Assembly (NCBI RefSeq): GCF_032062135.1
Contig: NC_092864.1
Coordinates: forward strand, 22,939,581 to 23,003,580
DNA from: Pyxicephalus adspersus
Lineage: Eukaryota > Chordata > Amphibia > Anura > Pyxicephalidae
Reading direction: 5' to 3'
Length of the DNA: 64,000 nt
This document shows positions 11,522 through 24,203 of the stretch, piece after piece. Position numbers and translations under genes: made by a program. The notes beneath the pieces were generated by a model that was given only the letters and a program-made list of their open reading frames with translations, did not search any database and was not told where the DNA came from. Position 1 is the first letter of the stretch. Each line of letters begins with the position of its first letter.

Positions 11522-12649
11522 TTAAGTAAAACAGTTGGCGTATCAGTGTGCAGATATTTCTGCATTGTCCAATGAGCAGGGAATATTAATAAAAAAGTGG
11601 TGTCACCTCCTGGCTGTCTGACAAAGTCTTGCATAATTACAATCCATTGCCAAATAGGCACATACTTGTATTTGATTTGTATATTTAGCTGTTTAAACCC
11701 TTTTATATTTTCATATTTGAACTGGTATTTTCTAGTGCAAATTTTAATTTAGGTAATCTAAACAGCTAAAAATTCAGAAAATAAGGTATATTTTTTCTTT
11801 TTTACAATGAAGCAGAAATCCAGCTAAATAGCAAAGCCCACCATTGTGTTTAGTAAGTTTTGTTATTAACTCACCCATATCACCCCCATATAGCCAGAGT
11901 CTGATTCTCATTTCTATAGCTTCCTGCTAGTCACCTCCACATCTCCATCCTGCTCATTGGCCTACGAATGTACATTACCCTACTGGTGAGGCCCTTGTAG
12001 ACAACAGAAAAATAGAACATTTCTTTAAAGATGCTCATGGGAGCATTGCCGAAGTATTTCAATCATTCAACCGGCACACATTTCATTATAGCTTTTTCTG
12101 AAGAAGTCCCGTAGGCACTATTAATATCTGAAGTGACCTCATAACATGAACCAATAATATTCACAAAATATTCAACTCTTTTTGTCAAAGTAAAATATTG
12201 TTTGTGATGGTCCCAGGCCTTCAGCTGTCAAGAAAAATGTTGAATAGTTCAAAGTGAACATTTCATTTAGTATATGCCAAGTGCACAAAAATATCTCATT
12301 GTCCTTTGCAGCCCATTTTCTTTAGAAAACAACCACAGTCTTAAAAGAAATGCCTGCCCCCTGGCAGCATTTTGCAAGTCCCACCAAAGGAGCACATTTT
12401 GTTGGAGTTAATCCCCACTGTGTAGACATTATACCCTATATGGATATTTGAGGTTACATGGAAATTATGACTGTTGGTGGGTCATAAGGGTAGGTTTGAA
12501 AAACACTGCTTCAGAGGAAGCACTTTGCTTTCTGAATGAAATCAGTGGTCTCTCTGCACAGGCCTCACACTCCCTGTGATCTGTAAGACTGTGCAATCGT
12601 TTTGTTTTTAACACATTCAAAAACTGTTCAGCTACTTTACTTTTTTAGT

Positions 12650-12880
12650 CAAGTTTAAAAAAGACACAAATCCATCAAGTTCAACCATAAGGAAAATAAA
12701 TAAACATACAGGAAAACCTGCATATTTTATACAGAAACCTGTAGGCTCAATGGATTCAGAGGAAGGCAAGGATAAAACATATTGGTTCAATTTGCTTCAA
12801 CAGGAGAAAAAATAATTCCCCAAGGCAATTGGATATTCCTTTTAGTCCTTGAATATTGGGCTTTACTTTATATCTTTCCG
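12650..12880 (+). repeat. dispersed frog repeat (copy 1)
   Basis: It contains AATCCATCAAGTTCAACCAT followed by GATTCAGAGGAAGGCAAGG, the same order of blocks as at 34805-34960 (GTCCATCAAGTACAACCA, then GATCCAGAGGAAGGC). This block pair is a familiar interspersed repeat of amphibian and fish genomes, but I cannot assign its class with confidence. The duplicate is at 21213-21443. Confidence 0.55.
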
Positions 12881-12989
12881 TGACAACATAATGCCTTATT
12901 TTTGTATTACAAATGTATTTATCGCCATCCTATCAAGCATTGTGTACATAGTCTGAAGTCAATATACTACAGTCATACGCCATACCATA

Positions 12990-13130
12990 GTCTTAGGGGA
13001 AAGATAATTACCCTACCGGTATGTTTTTTGGAATGTGGGAGAAAATCTATTCAAACACAGGGAAGCATACAAACTCCATTTACATAGTGTTGTGGCCGGG
13101 ATTAAAATCTGAGAGCTGCCAGGCCAGTCG
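12990..13130 (-). mobile_element. SINE remnant (copy 1)
   Basis: Read on the minus strand it matches the body of the SINE at 9107: the complement of GGAATGTGGGAGAAAATC corresponds to the CCTCCCACATTCC segment, and GTTGTGGCCGGGATTAAAAT is a decayed B-box region. The 3' tail is badly diverged. The duplicate is at 21553-21693. Confidence 0.5.
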
Positions 13131-14786
13131 CAACATTAGGAGGATACATGCCAAACTTCATTTGTAAGAAAAACATTTATAGCACCATTTGAAAATACCA
13201 CCTTCTGTGCTGGGGATATTTTAGGAAGACATATGGGATTATCCCAGGTTGTTTGCCTATACCATGCTGCTGTTTGGCTTGGAGTCAGTACTTTTTTTGT
13301 TTGCAGGAGATATCCACCCTAGAGTGTTGTTGTCAGCATTTTCCTAAAAACTGGTCTCAATATTTTCCTGATAAAGCAGGTTTAGGCCTACGAAACGCGT
13401 CAAAAAATTAAAGATTCCATCTGACTTATGCGAGACCCTGTTATGATGTGGAAAATACATATGTTTTTACATTGTTATGTACTCACTGTTGTGAACTTTC
13501 TAAAAGCAGTTATATTTTTGATTTATTTTAGATCTTGTGCCCAAAAGTCCCGTAATTTGCTTGTGATGCTTGGGAGTTTAAGATACTTTATTAGGATGTG
13601 GCACATATTTGAGAAACTTTTATAATCTGACCTCTAACAAAAAACTATAAAATATTTTTAAAAAAAAATATTCTAAGAAAAAAATATATATCAAAGAGAA
13701 GATCTACCATGGTGGATAGTGGAGTAATAGTCAGAACACAAACTTCTCATTCACCATAATACAGAAGTGATTAGATGATCTTATCATTGCTGTTTTTCTT
13801 TCACTGTCCATTTACAGACTGGGGGTGGGTGCATGACAACCCAGGCTCAGAGGTAGTTAGTTGGATGATACTGGCTGTCATTCAAGCCAGAAGTCTGAGT
13901 ATATCTAGTGGCAGAAAAACATACTGCAGGCAAATATCTATAACATAGATAAGTATTTTTTCTTTTTTAAATTTTATCTTTTATTAGGGTATCAATTCAG
14001 ATTTAGGGAAACACTGCTACAGTAATTTTTACAGTTCAATCCAGTTATAGAGTGTGGCTGAAAAAGTGTGTATTTTGGTGTATTCTAATTCTTTCTTAAT
14101 ACTCTTAATCCAAAAAGCAATTAAGAGGATAGTAAATCACACAAATAGACTCCTCTCCAAACCATCTATGGTGCTTCACTGAAATCCAGTATTAGTAAAC
14201 CTTTACAAAGGAACACACCGGTCTGACATCCTGGAACATTTTGCTGCTTCACTTCCTATGTTTGCTATGGATTAGGTTGTGGGGAAGACAGGTGTTAAAA
14301 ACCTATTAGGTGACAGCACCTTCCAGCTGTATTAAGCCAAATGAATTTGATCTGACAGGCTCATTGAACAAGTCATCAACAACTCCAAAGAAATCAAGCA
14401 CAGGATACATAACCAACAGGATTAATATGATTATACTTCAGAGCATCAGTGACCTGATTCTGAATAGAATGTAAACAATATGGATTCCACCACAACTTAC
14501 CAAGCAAGAAGGAATGTAAATACCTCTACTGACCTTTATTCTATGCTTCGTAAAGAACGGCACATGTTGATCTGCTGTAATGTGCTAATTAAGGTTTTTC
14601 AGTGCTGGATTAGATACAATTATAAGAGATTAGACTGATGTATATATATTTTTTAATAAATATTGTTTCTTTGTTTTTTTTGTATATGCCGGCAACATGT
14701 TTTCTCATTACATACATGGAATCTGCTACGTGATTTGCAGCACTACACTATGATTGTGCTTTACTGCTACTTCTTGCCAGGCTTTG

Positions 14787-15160
14787 GCTACATACACATG
14801 TGCAATAATTGTCGCTGGATACAATTGATTTACGACTGATTGTTTGATAATTGGTAACAAAAAAAGTACACAACGACAGGCCAACGATGCTGATGAACAA
14901 GGAATGTCGCTGGAAACGAGTGACCATCTAGGCGGATCCATTTGGGCGATGATCGTTCGCTGTCTATTGTGTGTGTGGTCATGTAGTGATCATGGATAAT
15001 TCTGCGGTACACGTCACTTCCTGCATCGTTCAAATGATCATATCTAGTGTCTGTAAATTATAGGGGGATTATATTTGAACGGCAAATTAAATTCAAAATA
15101 ATGGTAGATCTGACATTAGTCGTTCGTTTTCTATCGACAAGTGCATTGTGTGTACGTAGC
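14787..15160. mobile_element. CpG-rich MITE of the 41304 family (copy 1)
   Basis: The ends GCTACATACACATGTGCA and (complement) GCTACGTACACACAATGCA form inverted repeats. The segment CACGTCACTTCCTGCATCGT near 15010-15030 matches, in the opposite orientation, the complement of 41462-41480 in the element at 41304-41722. The element is rich in ATCGTTC motifs against an AT-rich background. No clean target duplication is seen. The duplicate is at 23350-23723. Confidence 0.6.
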
Positions 15161-15269
15161 ACAGTAAAGCACAACTATAGTGCTGCAAATCATGTACCAG
15201 ACACTGTGTATGGAATAAGCAAACATGTTGCCGACATGTATTTAGAAAATGAAGAAACAATATTAAAAA

Positions 15270-15470
15270 AAATGCCAGCCAGCATCTGTGTAGCCTGGCG
15301 ATGCCTGTCCAGCATCGCCAGGGGAAACAGACACCGGGCATCGCTTGAGGAGGCCACGGGCATCGCTGGAGGACGCCACAGGCGGCTTGAGGTTACCGCT
15401 TTTGGTACTGAAAATTAACCCCGAGGCACACTCGGGAATACCGCCAGGGACGTTAATTATCCCTCATAAA
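15270..15470. repeat. GC-rich patch with repeated GCATCGC motifs (copy 1)
   Basis: Motifs such as CAGCATCGCC, GGGCATCGCT and GAGGACGCCAC recur at short spacing. They are followed by CCCCGAGGCACACTCGGGAA, a small hairpin-forming sequence. Composition contrasts sharply with the AT-rich flanks. It is probably part of a further mobile element, class unknown. The duplicate is at 23833-24033. Confidence 0.4.
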
Positions 15471-15640
15471 TACCTTATTTTCTGTGCACAGAATTCCATA
15501 TTTCTAAAGACTGTGGCTACAATTCATGCTCCGTTCAAAAATTGTGTTCTTTTGTAGCCACCCCATTGCTTTGTAGAGAGTTGAGACTAATAGTGTAAAC
15601 ACCCACATCCATGTTACAAAATGCAAGGAGTCATGGAATA

Positions 15641-16254
15641 CAGTTAGGTCCATAAATATATGGATAGAGACAAGTTTTTTCTAATTTTGGTTCTGTATTT
15701 AATTTAATTAATTAATTAATTAAATTAACAATTAATTTTAAATGAATCAACTCAGATGCAGTTCAACTCCAGACTTTCAGCTTTATTTTAGTGGGTTCAA
15801 CAAAAAGATTGCATAAAAATGTGGGGAACTAAATCTGTTTTTTAACACAATCACTTCATTTCAGGGGCTCAAAAGTAATTGGACAAATAAAAAAGCTGAA
15901 AGTAAAATGTTCATTTCTAATACTTGGTTGAAAACCCTTTCCTGGCCATGACACTCTGTAGTCTTGAACTCATGGACATCACCAGATGCTGGGTTTCCTC
16001 ATTTATAATGCTCTGCCAGGCCTTTACTGCAGCGGCTTTCAGTTGCTGTTTGTTTGTGGGCCTTTCTGTCCGAGGTTTAGTCTTCAAACAAGTGAAATGC
16101 ATGCTCAATTGTGTTCAGTTCAGGTGACTAACATGGCCATTCAAGAATATTCCACTTTCTTGCTTTAATAAACTCCTGGATTGCTTTGGCTGTATGTTTT
16201 GGGTCATTGTCCATCTGTATTATGAAACGCCTCCCAATCAATGTGACTGCATTT
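15641..16254 (-). mobile_element. Tc1-like transposon, left part only (copy 1)
   Basis: It begins at CAGTTAGGTCCATAAATA right after a TA dinucleotide (15639-15640) and is identical to the first 614 bp of the complete element at 24204-25699. It stops at the tandem duplication junction 16254/16255. It holds one long terminal repeat and the 3' part of the transposase pseudogene. An (ATTA)n microsatellite lies at about 15707-15727. Confidence 0.85.
15917..16254 (-). pseudogene. Tc1-like transposase, C-terminal fragment (copy 1)
   Basis: The minus strand encodes the end of a Tc1/mariner DDE transposase: the PTNKQQLKAAAVKAWQSI block and the RLQSVMARKGFSTKY terminus, with in-frame stops upstream in the SPELNTIEH region. 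The DNPKH-type catalytic block survives near the edge (about 16185-16214). The upstream half is missing because the duplicated segment ends here. It is non-functional. The matching region of copy 2 is 24480-24817. Confidence 0.8.
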
Positions 16255-17669
16255 CTATTGTGACACACACAGATTTCTACTTGTCAGTACTCTCATTCTT
16301 TTGTTTTCTAGTTTTTTTTTTTTTTTTTTTTTTTATTCGGGGTCAATTTCTTGCTTGTTGGACAGAGATTGTTGGACATAATGCCAATTCATTCATTCAA
16401 AAAAAAAAAACCTTTAGTTGAGAAGGTGACATAGCAAGCTGCAGTGGTGAACTAGGAAAATAAATGACTAAATCACAATCTACATGTGTAACCTGTCGGA
16501 CTGTACAAAATGAAATATGATTGTAAATCAAAGTATTGGCTATACAGAACTACAAATCTTTTGAAAGGTAACTAATAAAAACATAGTATATATTTAAACC
16601 CAAATATGCAAAATCACATTTTACTGCACATATTGTGAGTGATCCCTTATGATTATTCTCACCTTACTGGGATACAGTATGTAATTACAGGATAAAGAAA
16701 TCAACACTTTTTCTCTACAAACAGTCTAAATACAGCAAGAACAACAAAGTAGAATCTTTTACTGAAACGGCCGCAGGTGGGATGGTTGGTATGGTTCCTG
16801 CTCACTGCACATAGTCATTGCCCTTTGCCCTGCCCTATTATATATACGCCCAGCAATCTTGATTTAGCTGTGGCTGGATACTTGCATAGTAAAACTGTGT
16901 CCTTAGCATGAGGATCTCGCTTTCTGTAAGGATTATCTGAGGACACAAACCCACACTAGGTGTGTCGCGGAAAAAATATAGAGCAAGATAAAACCTGTTA
17001 AGACAAACAAAAAAAAGTTTCTTTAAATCTAAAAATATTTCTACATGTGAGTGTGACAATTCAGATTCCACATATACAGATTTAGGAGTTCTATAGGTGG
17101 TTATATAATAGTAATAAAAGAAAGCCAGAAATGCATAAAAAATGTAATAAAGGAATCCTCTTCAAGCAAGTATAGCTGTGGAAGGTGAGGGTGATGTGTA
17201 TGTGAATTTGTGTTGAAGTTCAGTGGTTGTGTTTTTTAAGGGTCACATTAAAGACCAAATATGGCTGCACCGTCCCTAAAACTGCCTTTAACTAGAATTA
17301 AAAACACAGTTATTAGGTACTAGGCACCAATCAGGCATTGCTACAGATATTTTTACTTACAAGAAACATACTGATAGAAGCAAAGGGTAAAATAAAGTAG
17401 CACCAGTTTTACATTCTTTTATTGGTCAGTAGCAGGTTGACCAGGCTGGTATGTATAGGTGCAGTAAGTGTCATCAACCAAAGCGTGCTGTCTGGCAGGG
17501 CTGCTTAAATCACTGGATGGCCAAAATAAATTTACTTTATGCTTTATATATTTTTATGTATCTGTAGCGTTGGTAAAGTAAGCAATAACTGAGAATGGGG
17601 GCAGATTCGCCCATCCCCATTGTTCCAGCTGAGTCAGCACAATTGTTCAGGTACACAGTGGCCCATGGT

Positions 17670-17978
17670 GGAGCATGGTGGCTCAGAGGTTAGCACTCTG
17701 GCTGTTGTCCCTTAGGTCCCAGACTTGAATCTCGGCCGGGACAGTATCTCCATGGAGTTAGCAGGTTTTCCCTGGGTTTCCTCTGGGTACTCCGGTTTCC
17801 TCCCACATTCCAAAAGAAAAAAAAAGTAATTAGGTTAATTGACTTTCCCCCATATTGGCCTTAGACTATATTAATGACATGGCTATGACAGGAACATTAG
17901 ATTGTAAACCCCTTTGAGGGACAGCTAGCAACAGGACTGTGAAGCACTGTGTAATATTCTGCTATGAATGTATATTGT
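17670..17978 (+). mobile_element. tRNA-derived SINE (copy 2)
   Basis: This is the tandem duplicate of the SINE at 9107-9415, with the same A- and B-box-like segments and tail. It arose by segmental duplication and not by an independent insertion. Confidence 0.8.
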
Positions 17979-19560
17979 ATATACATGGCCCCATCAATAT
18001 TTCCCAAGATCTCCATTAATGATTAAGATGTATGTTGCCTATATGCAGGCACATGAATAAATACTGACGCTAGACAGGAAATCAAAGCAATAAATTTTCC
18101 CTCTACTTTTTGTCACCAATGACAGTACATTCTACGGCAGAAAGTAGTGTCACACTGAGGGATCTCCATTGCACTTCTTTTACCACTAGCGCTCCAGGAG
18201 CACATTTGAAAAATACTGTTGTAGATATAATATGGTAAGAACGTGAGAAAAAAAGTTAGACTAAAAAGATGGGTATGGCCAAAAATTTGTGAGCAAAAGA
18301 TGTATGTTTTTAATATTTATTTAATAAAATTCAGTAATGATCTTCACTTTGCAGCCCCATTTATAGCCATACAACATTTCCTCTAAAATAAAGAGTGGGG
18401 GAAATAAGTAGAAAAAAAGTACAGTTGAAGTTATCCCTTAAGCATAACAAATGTTGTTTGCTGTAATACATATGATCTAATGTCTTGACTTTTTTGTGTT
18501 TATGACAGCAGATTCCTACCTACCATAAAAATACCTGGTGGTCTGAGTAGAGTCATTAGCTCAGTGTGAGTAAACTGCCCATCTCTATTAGTAACTTATG
18601 CTGACAGAAATATGGTGTCATTAGTATTATATGTGACCTTCAGTGGTTAATGAATCACATTTCGAGCATTATAGGGAATCTCCAACAAAAGACGTAGCTG
18701 TGACTAGCAAGGCAGATGTGTGATGACTCAATATGAAATCTTTAGCATGTAAATGTGAATGGTTAACCATAAGTGATATTCTTACAATCAGTGGCTAAAA
18801 TTAAGCTTGAATAATTAAGGATAGACTCCAAAAAAATATACAAGTACCACCTTTAGTTATATCATAATTCTAACGTTACCTTTTACAGGGTATTTGAGAG
18901 GAGTGGGTAGGCCTGGTTCTATAGACATACTTTTATATGACAGAAAGGTCTACTTTAAGAATAATTCTTAGTATACAAGTCCCCTTATAGCTGTATCTAT
19001 GAGTCTCTGTAAAATAACCTTGCAGTACCCTTTATTCTGCTTGCAAACACTTCCATGAAGGTCAAGTCACCCAAAATAGAATACTGCCATCAATTTTGCA
19101 CACTTGACCCAAAATAAACCCAGTTGTATATTGATCAACAGTTCTGAGACCCTTGGCTCTGGCTGCTTCTGAAGGTTTCCTGGACAAGATTCAATCAAGC
19201 AATGTCCTTTCCTTGCCTTATTACCACTAATCACATCACTGCCGGGAAACCCAATTACATCTCCTGGAGTGAGGTGCTAATGTTTATGCCAGCCAGAGAA
19301 GCTCCTCAGTAACATGCCCCTACAGATGTTACAGAGCTCAGTGACATGACGAGGTATATTCCTTCTGCTGAAATATTTTATTTGGATCTGTACAGACTTC
19401 AAAAACAAACTGCTGCTTGTACTGGAATAAACAGTAATATATACAGACTTATTTTAGAAAGCAGTACAAAAAGCAATAATGTACAAAATGCAAAAGCTAA
19501 AAGAGAACCTGACATTGACAAAGGTCCCATGATGACTTGCTATACAAATGAATGTGGTTA

Positions 19561-20084
19561 AAGTGTACCTAAACTCATAATTTTTACTTTACATAAAAGG
19601 GTAGACAACCCTTCTATTTAAAGTAAAAAATCTGTTTGTTTGTGCTTTTTTTAAATGCAACACCTATTTAAAAAAAAAAAAAAAAGACGCAGAACCGTTG
19701 TCTTTATTCTCGATTGCCTAGGCGATAAAGAATGAATGGGTGTGCAGAGCCTCCCGAAATACCTATGTCACACATCCCAGGAGCATCTCAGGCATGCGCA
19801 GAAGGAGCTCTTTCATCAAAAGGGAAAAAATTGCGGATCTCACACATGTAGTGAGATCGGCAAGTTTTTTTCCCAATCTACGTCACCTGATCTTGGACCT
19901 ATGTCGGGTGACAGAGGAAGAAGAAGAAAGGAGAAGATGGCGGCGCCTGGCGATCCTTCTGCGCTGGACCAAAGACGGATACTGGGATAGAGCAGGACCT
20001 GATGGAAGAAACCTCCCGACAGATCCACTGCCTTGCAGTATTGAAGGTAAGTGTAGTTTTTTTTGTTTTGGGTTTACTTCCTCT
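19561..20084. mobile_element. TTAA-flanked MITE (copy 2)
   Basis: This duplicate of 10998-11521 is flanked by TTAA at 19557-19560 and 20085-20088. It has the same inverted ends and the same CpG-rich interior. Confidence 0.6.
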
Positions 20085-21212
20085 TTAAGTAAAACAGTTG
20101 GCGTATCAGTGTGCAGATATTTCTGCATTGTCCAATGAGCAGGGAATATTAATAAAAAAGTGGTGTCACCTCCTGGCTGTCTGACAAAGTCTTGCATAAT
20201 TACAATCCATTGCCAAATAGGCACATACTTGTATTTGATTTGTATATTTAGCTGTTTAAACCCTTTTATATTTTCATATTTGAACTGGTATTTTCTAGTG
20301 CAAATTTTAATTTAGGTAATCTAAACAGCTAAAAATTCAGAAAATAAGGTATATTTTTTCTTTTTTACAATGAAGCAGAAATCCAGCTAAATAGCAAAGC
20401 CCACCATTGTGTTTAGTAAGTTTTGTTATTAACTCACCCATATCACCCCCATATAGCCAGAGTCTGATTCTCATTTCTATAGCTTCCTGCTAGTCACCTC
20501 CACATCTCCATCCTGCTCATTGGCCTACGAATGTACATTACCCTACTGGTGAGGCCCTTGTAGACAACAGAAAAATAGAACATTTCTTTAAAGATGCTCA
20601 TGGGAGCATTGCCGAAGTATTTCAATCATTCAACCGGCACACATTTCATTATAGCTTTTTCTGAAGAAGTCCCGTAGGCACTATTAATATCTGAAGTGAC
20701 CTCATAACATGAACCAATAATATTCACAAAATATTCAACTCTTTTTGTCAAAGTAAAATATTGTTTGTGATGGTCCCAGGCCTTCAGCTGTCAAGAAAAA
20801 TGTTGAATAGTTCAAAGTGAACATTTCATTTAGTATATGCCAAGTGCACAAAAATATCTCATTGTCCTTTGCAGCCCATTTTCTTTAGAAAACAACCACA
20901 GTCTTAAAAGAAATGCCTGCCCCCTGGCAGCATTTTGCAAGTCCCACCAAAGGAGCACATTTTGTTGGAGTTAATCCCCACTGTGTAGACATTATACCCT
21001 ATATGGATATTTGAGGTTACATGGAAATTATGACTGTTGGTGGGTCATAAGGGTAGGTTTGAAAAACACTGCTTCAGAGGAAGCACTTTGCTTTCTGAAT
21101 GAAATCAGTGGTCTCTCTGCACAGGCCTCACACTCCCTGTGATCTGTAAGACTGTGCAATCGTTTTGTTTTTAACACATTCAAAAACTGTTCAGCTACTT
21201 TACTTTTTTAGT

Positions 21213-21443
21213 CAAGTTTAAAAAAGACACAAATCCATCAAGTTCAACCATAAGGAAAATAAATAAACATACAGGAAAACCTGCATATTTTATACAGAAA
21301 CCTGTAGGCTCAATGGATTCAGAGGAAGGCAAGGATAAAACATATTGGTTCAATTTGCTTCAACAGGAGAAAAAATAATTCCCCAAGGCAATTGGATATT
21401 CCTTTTAGTCCTTGAATATTGGGCTTTACTTTATATCTTTCCG
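21213..21443 (+). repeat. dispersed frog repeat (copy 2)
   Basis: Duplicate of 12650-12880, carrying the same CATCAAGTTCAACCAT and CAGAGGAAGGCAAGG blocks. Confidence 0.55.
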
Positions 21444-21552
21444 TGACAACATAATGCCTTATTTTTGTATTACAAATGTATTTATCGCCATCCTATCAAG
21501 CATTGTGTACATAGTCTGAAGTCAATATACTACAGTCATACGCCATACCATA

Positions 21553-21693
21553 GTCTTAGGGGAAAGATAATTACCCTACCGGTATGTTTTTTGGAATGTG
21601 GGAGAAAATCTATTCAAACACAGGGAAGCATACAAACTCCATTTACATAGTGTTGTGGCCGGGATTAAAATCTGAGAGCTGCCAGGCCAGTCG
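21553..21693 (-). mobile_element. SINE remnant (copy 2)
   Basis: Duplicate of the decayed minus-strand SINE body at 12990-13130. Confidence 0.5.
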
Positions 21694-23349
21694 CAACATT
21701 AGGAGGATACATGCCAAACTTCATTTGTAAGAAAAACATTTATAGCACCATTTGAAAATACCACCTTCTGTGCTGGGGATATTTTAGGAAGACATATGGG
21801 ATTATCCCAGGTTGTTTGCCTATACCATGCTGCTGTTTGGCTTGGAGTCAGTACTTTTTTTGTTTGCAGGAGATATCCACCCTAGAGTGTTGTTGTCAGC
21901 ATTTTCCTAAAAACTGGTCTCAATATTTTCCTGATAAAGCAGGTTTAGGCCTACGAAACGCGTCAAAAAATTAAAGATTCCATCTGACTTATGCGAGACC
22001 CTGTTATGATGTGGAAAATACATATGTTTTTACATTGTTATGTACTCACTGTTGTGAACTTTCTAAAAGCAGTTATATTTTTGATTTATTTTAGATCTTG
22101 TGCCCAAAAGTCCCGTAATTTGCTTGTGATGCTTGGGAGTTTAAGATACTTTATTAGGATGTGGCACATATTTGAGAAACTTTTATAATCTGACCTCTAA
22201 CAAAAAACTATAAAATATTTTTAAAAAAAAATATTCTAAGAAAAAAATATATATCAAAGAGAAGATCTACCATGGTGGATAGTGGAGTAATAGTCAGAAC
22301 ACAAACTTCTCATTCACCATAATACAGAAGTGATTAGATGATCTTATCATTGCTGTTTTTCTTTCACTGTCCATTTACAGACTGGGGGTGGGTGCATGAC
22401 AACCCAGGCTCAGAGGTAGTTAGTTGGATGATACTGGCTGTCATTCAAGCCAGAAGTCTGAGTATATCTAGTGGCAGAAAAACATACTGCAGGCAAATAT
22501 CTATAACATAGATAAGTATTTTTTCTTTTTTAAATTTTATCTTTTATTAGGGTATCAATTCAGATTTAGGGAAACACTGCTACAGTAATTTTTACAGTTC
22601 AATCCAGTTATAGAGTGTGGCTGAAAAAGTGTGTATTTTGGTGTATTCTAATTCTTTCTTAATACTCTTAATCCAAAAAGCAATTAAGAGGATAGTAAAT
22701 CACACAAATAGACTCCTCTCCAAACCATCTATGGTGCTTCACTGAAATCCAGTATTAGTAAACCTTTACAAAGGAACACACCGGTCTGACATCCTGGAAC
22801 ATTTTGCTGCTTCACTTCCTATGTTTGCTATGGATTAGGTTGTGGGGAAGACAGGTGTTAAAAACCTATTAGGTGACAGCACCTTCCAGCTGTATTAAGC
22901 CAAATGAATTTGATCTGACAGGCTCATTGAACAAGTCATCAACAACTCCAAAGAAATCAAGCACAGGATACATAACCAACAGGATTAATATGATTATACT
23001 TCAGAGCATCAGTGACCTGATTCTGAATAGAATGTAAACAATATGGATTCCACCACAACTTACCAAGCAAGAAGGAATGTAAATACCTCTACTGACCTTT
23101 ATTCTATGCTTCGTAAAGAACGGCACATGTTGATCTGCTGTAATGTGCTAATTAAGGTTTTTCAGTGCTGGATTAGATACAATTATAAGAGATTAGACTG
23201 ATGTATATATATTTTTTAATAAATATTGTTTCTTTGTTTTTTTTGTATATGCCGGCAACATGTTTTCTCATTACATACATGGAATCTGCTACGTGATTTG
23301 CAGCACTACACTATGATTGTGCTTTACTGCTACTTCTTGCCAGGCTTTG

Positions 23350-23723
23350 GCTACATACACATGTGCAATAATTGTCGCTGGATACAATTGATTTACGACT
23401 GATTGTTTGATAATTGGTAACAAAAAAAGTACACAACGACAGGCCAACGATGCTGATGAACAAGGAATGTCGCTGGAAACGAGTGACCATCTAGGCGGAT
23501 CCATTTGGGCGATGATCGTTCGCTGTCTATTGTGTGTGTGGTCATGTAGTGATCATGGATAATTCTGCGGTACACGTCACTTCCTGCATCGTTCAAATGA
23601 TCATATCTAGTGTCTGTAAATTATAGGGGGATTATATTTGAACGGCAAATTAAATTCAAAATAATGGTAGATCTGACATTAGTCGTTCGTTTTCTATCGA
23701 CAAGTGCATTGTGTGTACGTAGC
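23350..23723. mobile_element. CpG-rich MITE of the 41304 family (copy 2)
   Basis: Duplicate of 14787-15160, with the same GCTAC(A/G)TACACA inverted ends. Confidence 0.6.
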
Positions 23724-23832
23724 ACAGTAAAGCACAACTATAGTGCTGCAAATCATGTACCAGACACTGTGTATGGAATAAGCAAACATGTTGCCGACAT
23801 GTATTTAGAAAATGAAGAAACAATATTAAAAA

Positions 23833-24033
23833 AAATGCCAGCCAGCATCTGTGTAGCCTGGCGATGCCTGTCCAGCATCGCCAGGGGAAACAGACACCGG
23901 GCATCGCTTGAGGAGGCCACGGGCATCGCTGGAGGACGCCACAGGCGGCTTGAGGTTACCGCTTTTGGTACTGAAAATTAACCCCGAGGCACACTCGGGA
24001 ATACCGCCAGGGACGTTAATTATCCCTCATAAA
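23833..24033. repeat. GC-rich patch with repeated GCATCGC motifs (copy 2)
   Basis: Duplicate of 15270-15470. Confidence 0.4.
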
Positions 24034-24203
24034 TACCTTATTTTCTGTGCACAGAATTCCATATTTCTAAAGACTGTGGCTACAATTCATGCTCCGTTCA
24101 AAAATTGTGTTCTTTTGTAGCCACCCCATTGCTTTGTAGAGAGTTGAGACTAATAGTGTAAACACCCACATCCATGTTACAAAATGCAAGGAGTCATGGA
24201 ATA

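Larger units (their letters stand above)
7692..16254 (+). repeat. 8,563-bp tandem duplication, copy 1
   Basis: Every landmark in this segment recurs exactly 8,563 bp downstream, in the same order and orientation. No length difference accumulates, even across homopolymer runs. The unit starts CTATTGTGACAC and ends TGACTGCATTT, where it joins copy 2 directly. It contains a SINE (9107), a TTAA-flanked MITE (10998), a dispersed repeat (12650), a SINE remnant (12990), a CpG-rich MITE (14787), a GC-rich patch (15270) and the left part of a Tc1-like element (15641-16254). No host gene is seen in the rest. The only differences from copy 2 that I found are at 7728, 7741 and 7772. It may be a real, very recent duplication or an assembly artefact. 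Confidence 0.95.

Noticed and set aside
11177..11575. 132-codon ORF, duplicated at 19740-20138
   Set aside because: It lies mostly within a TTAA-flanked MITE, has no known domain, and the opposite strand is open as well, so it reflects GC-rich composition.
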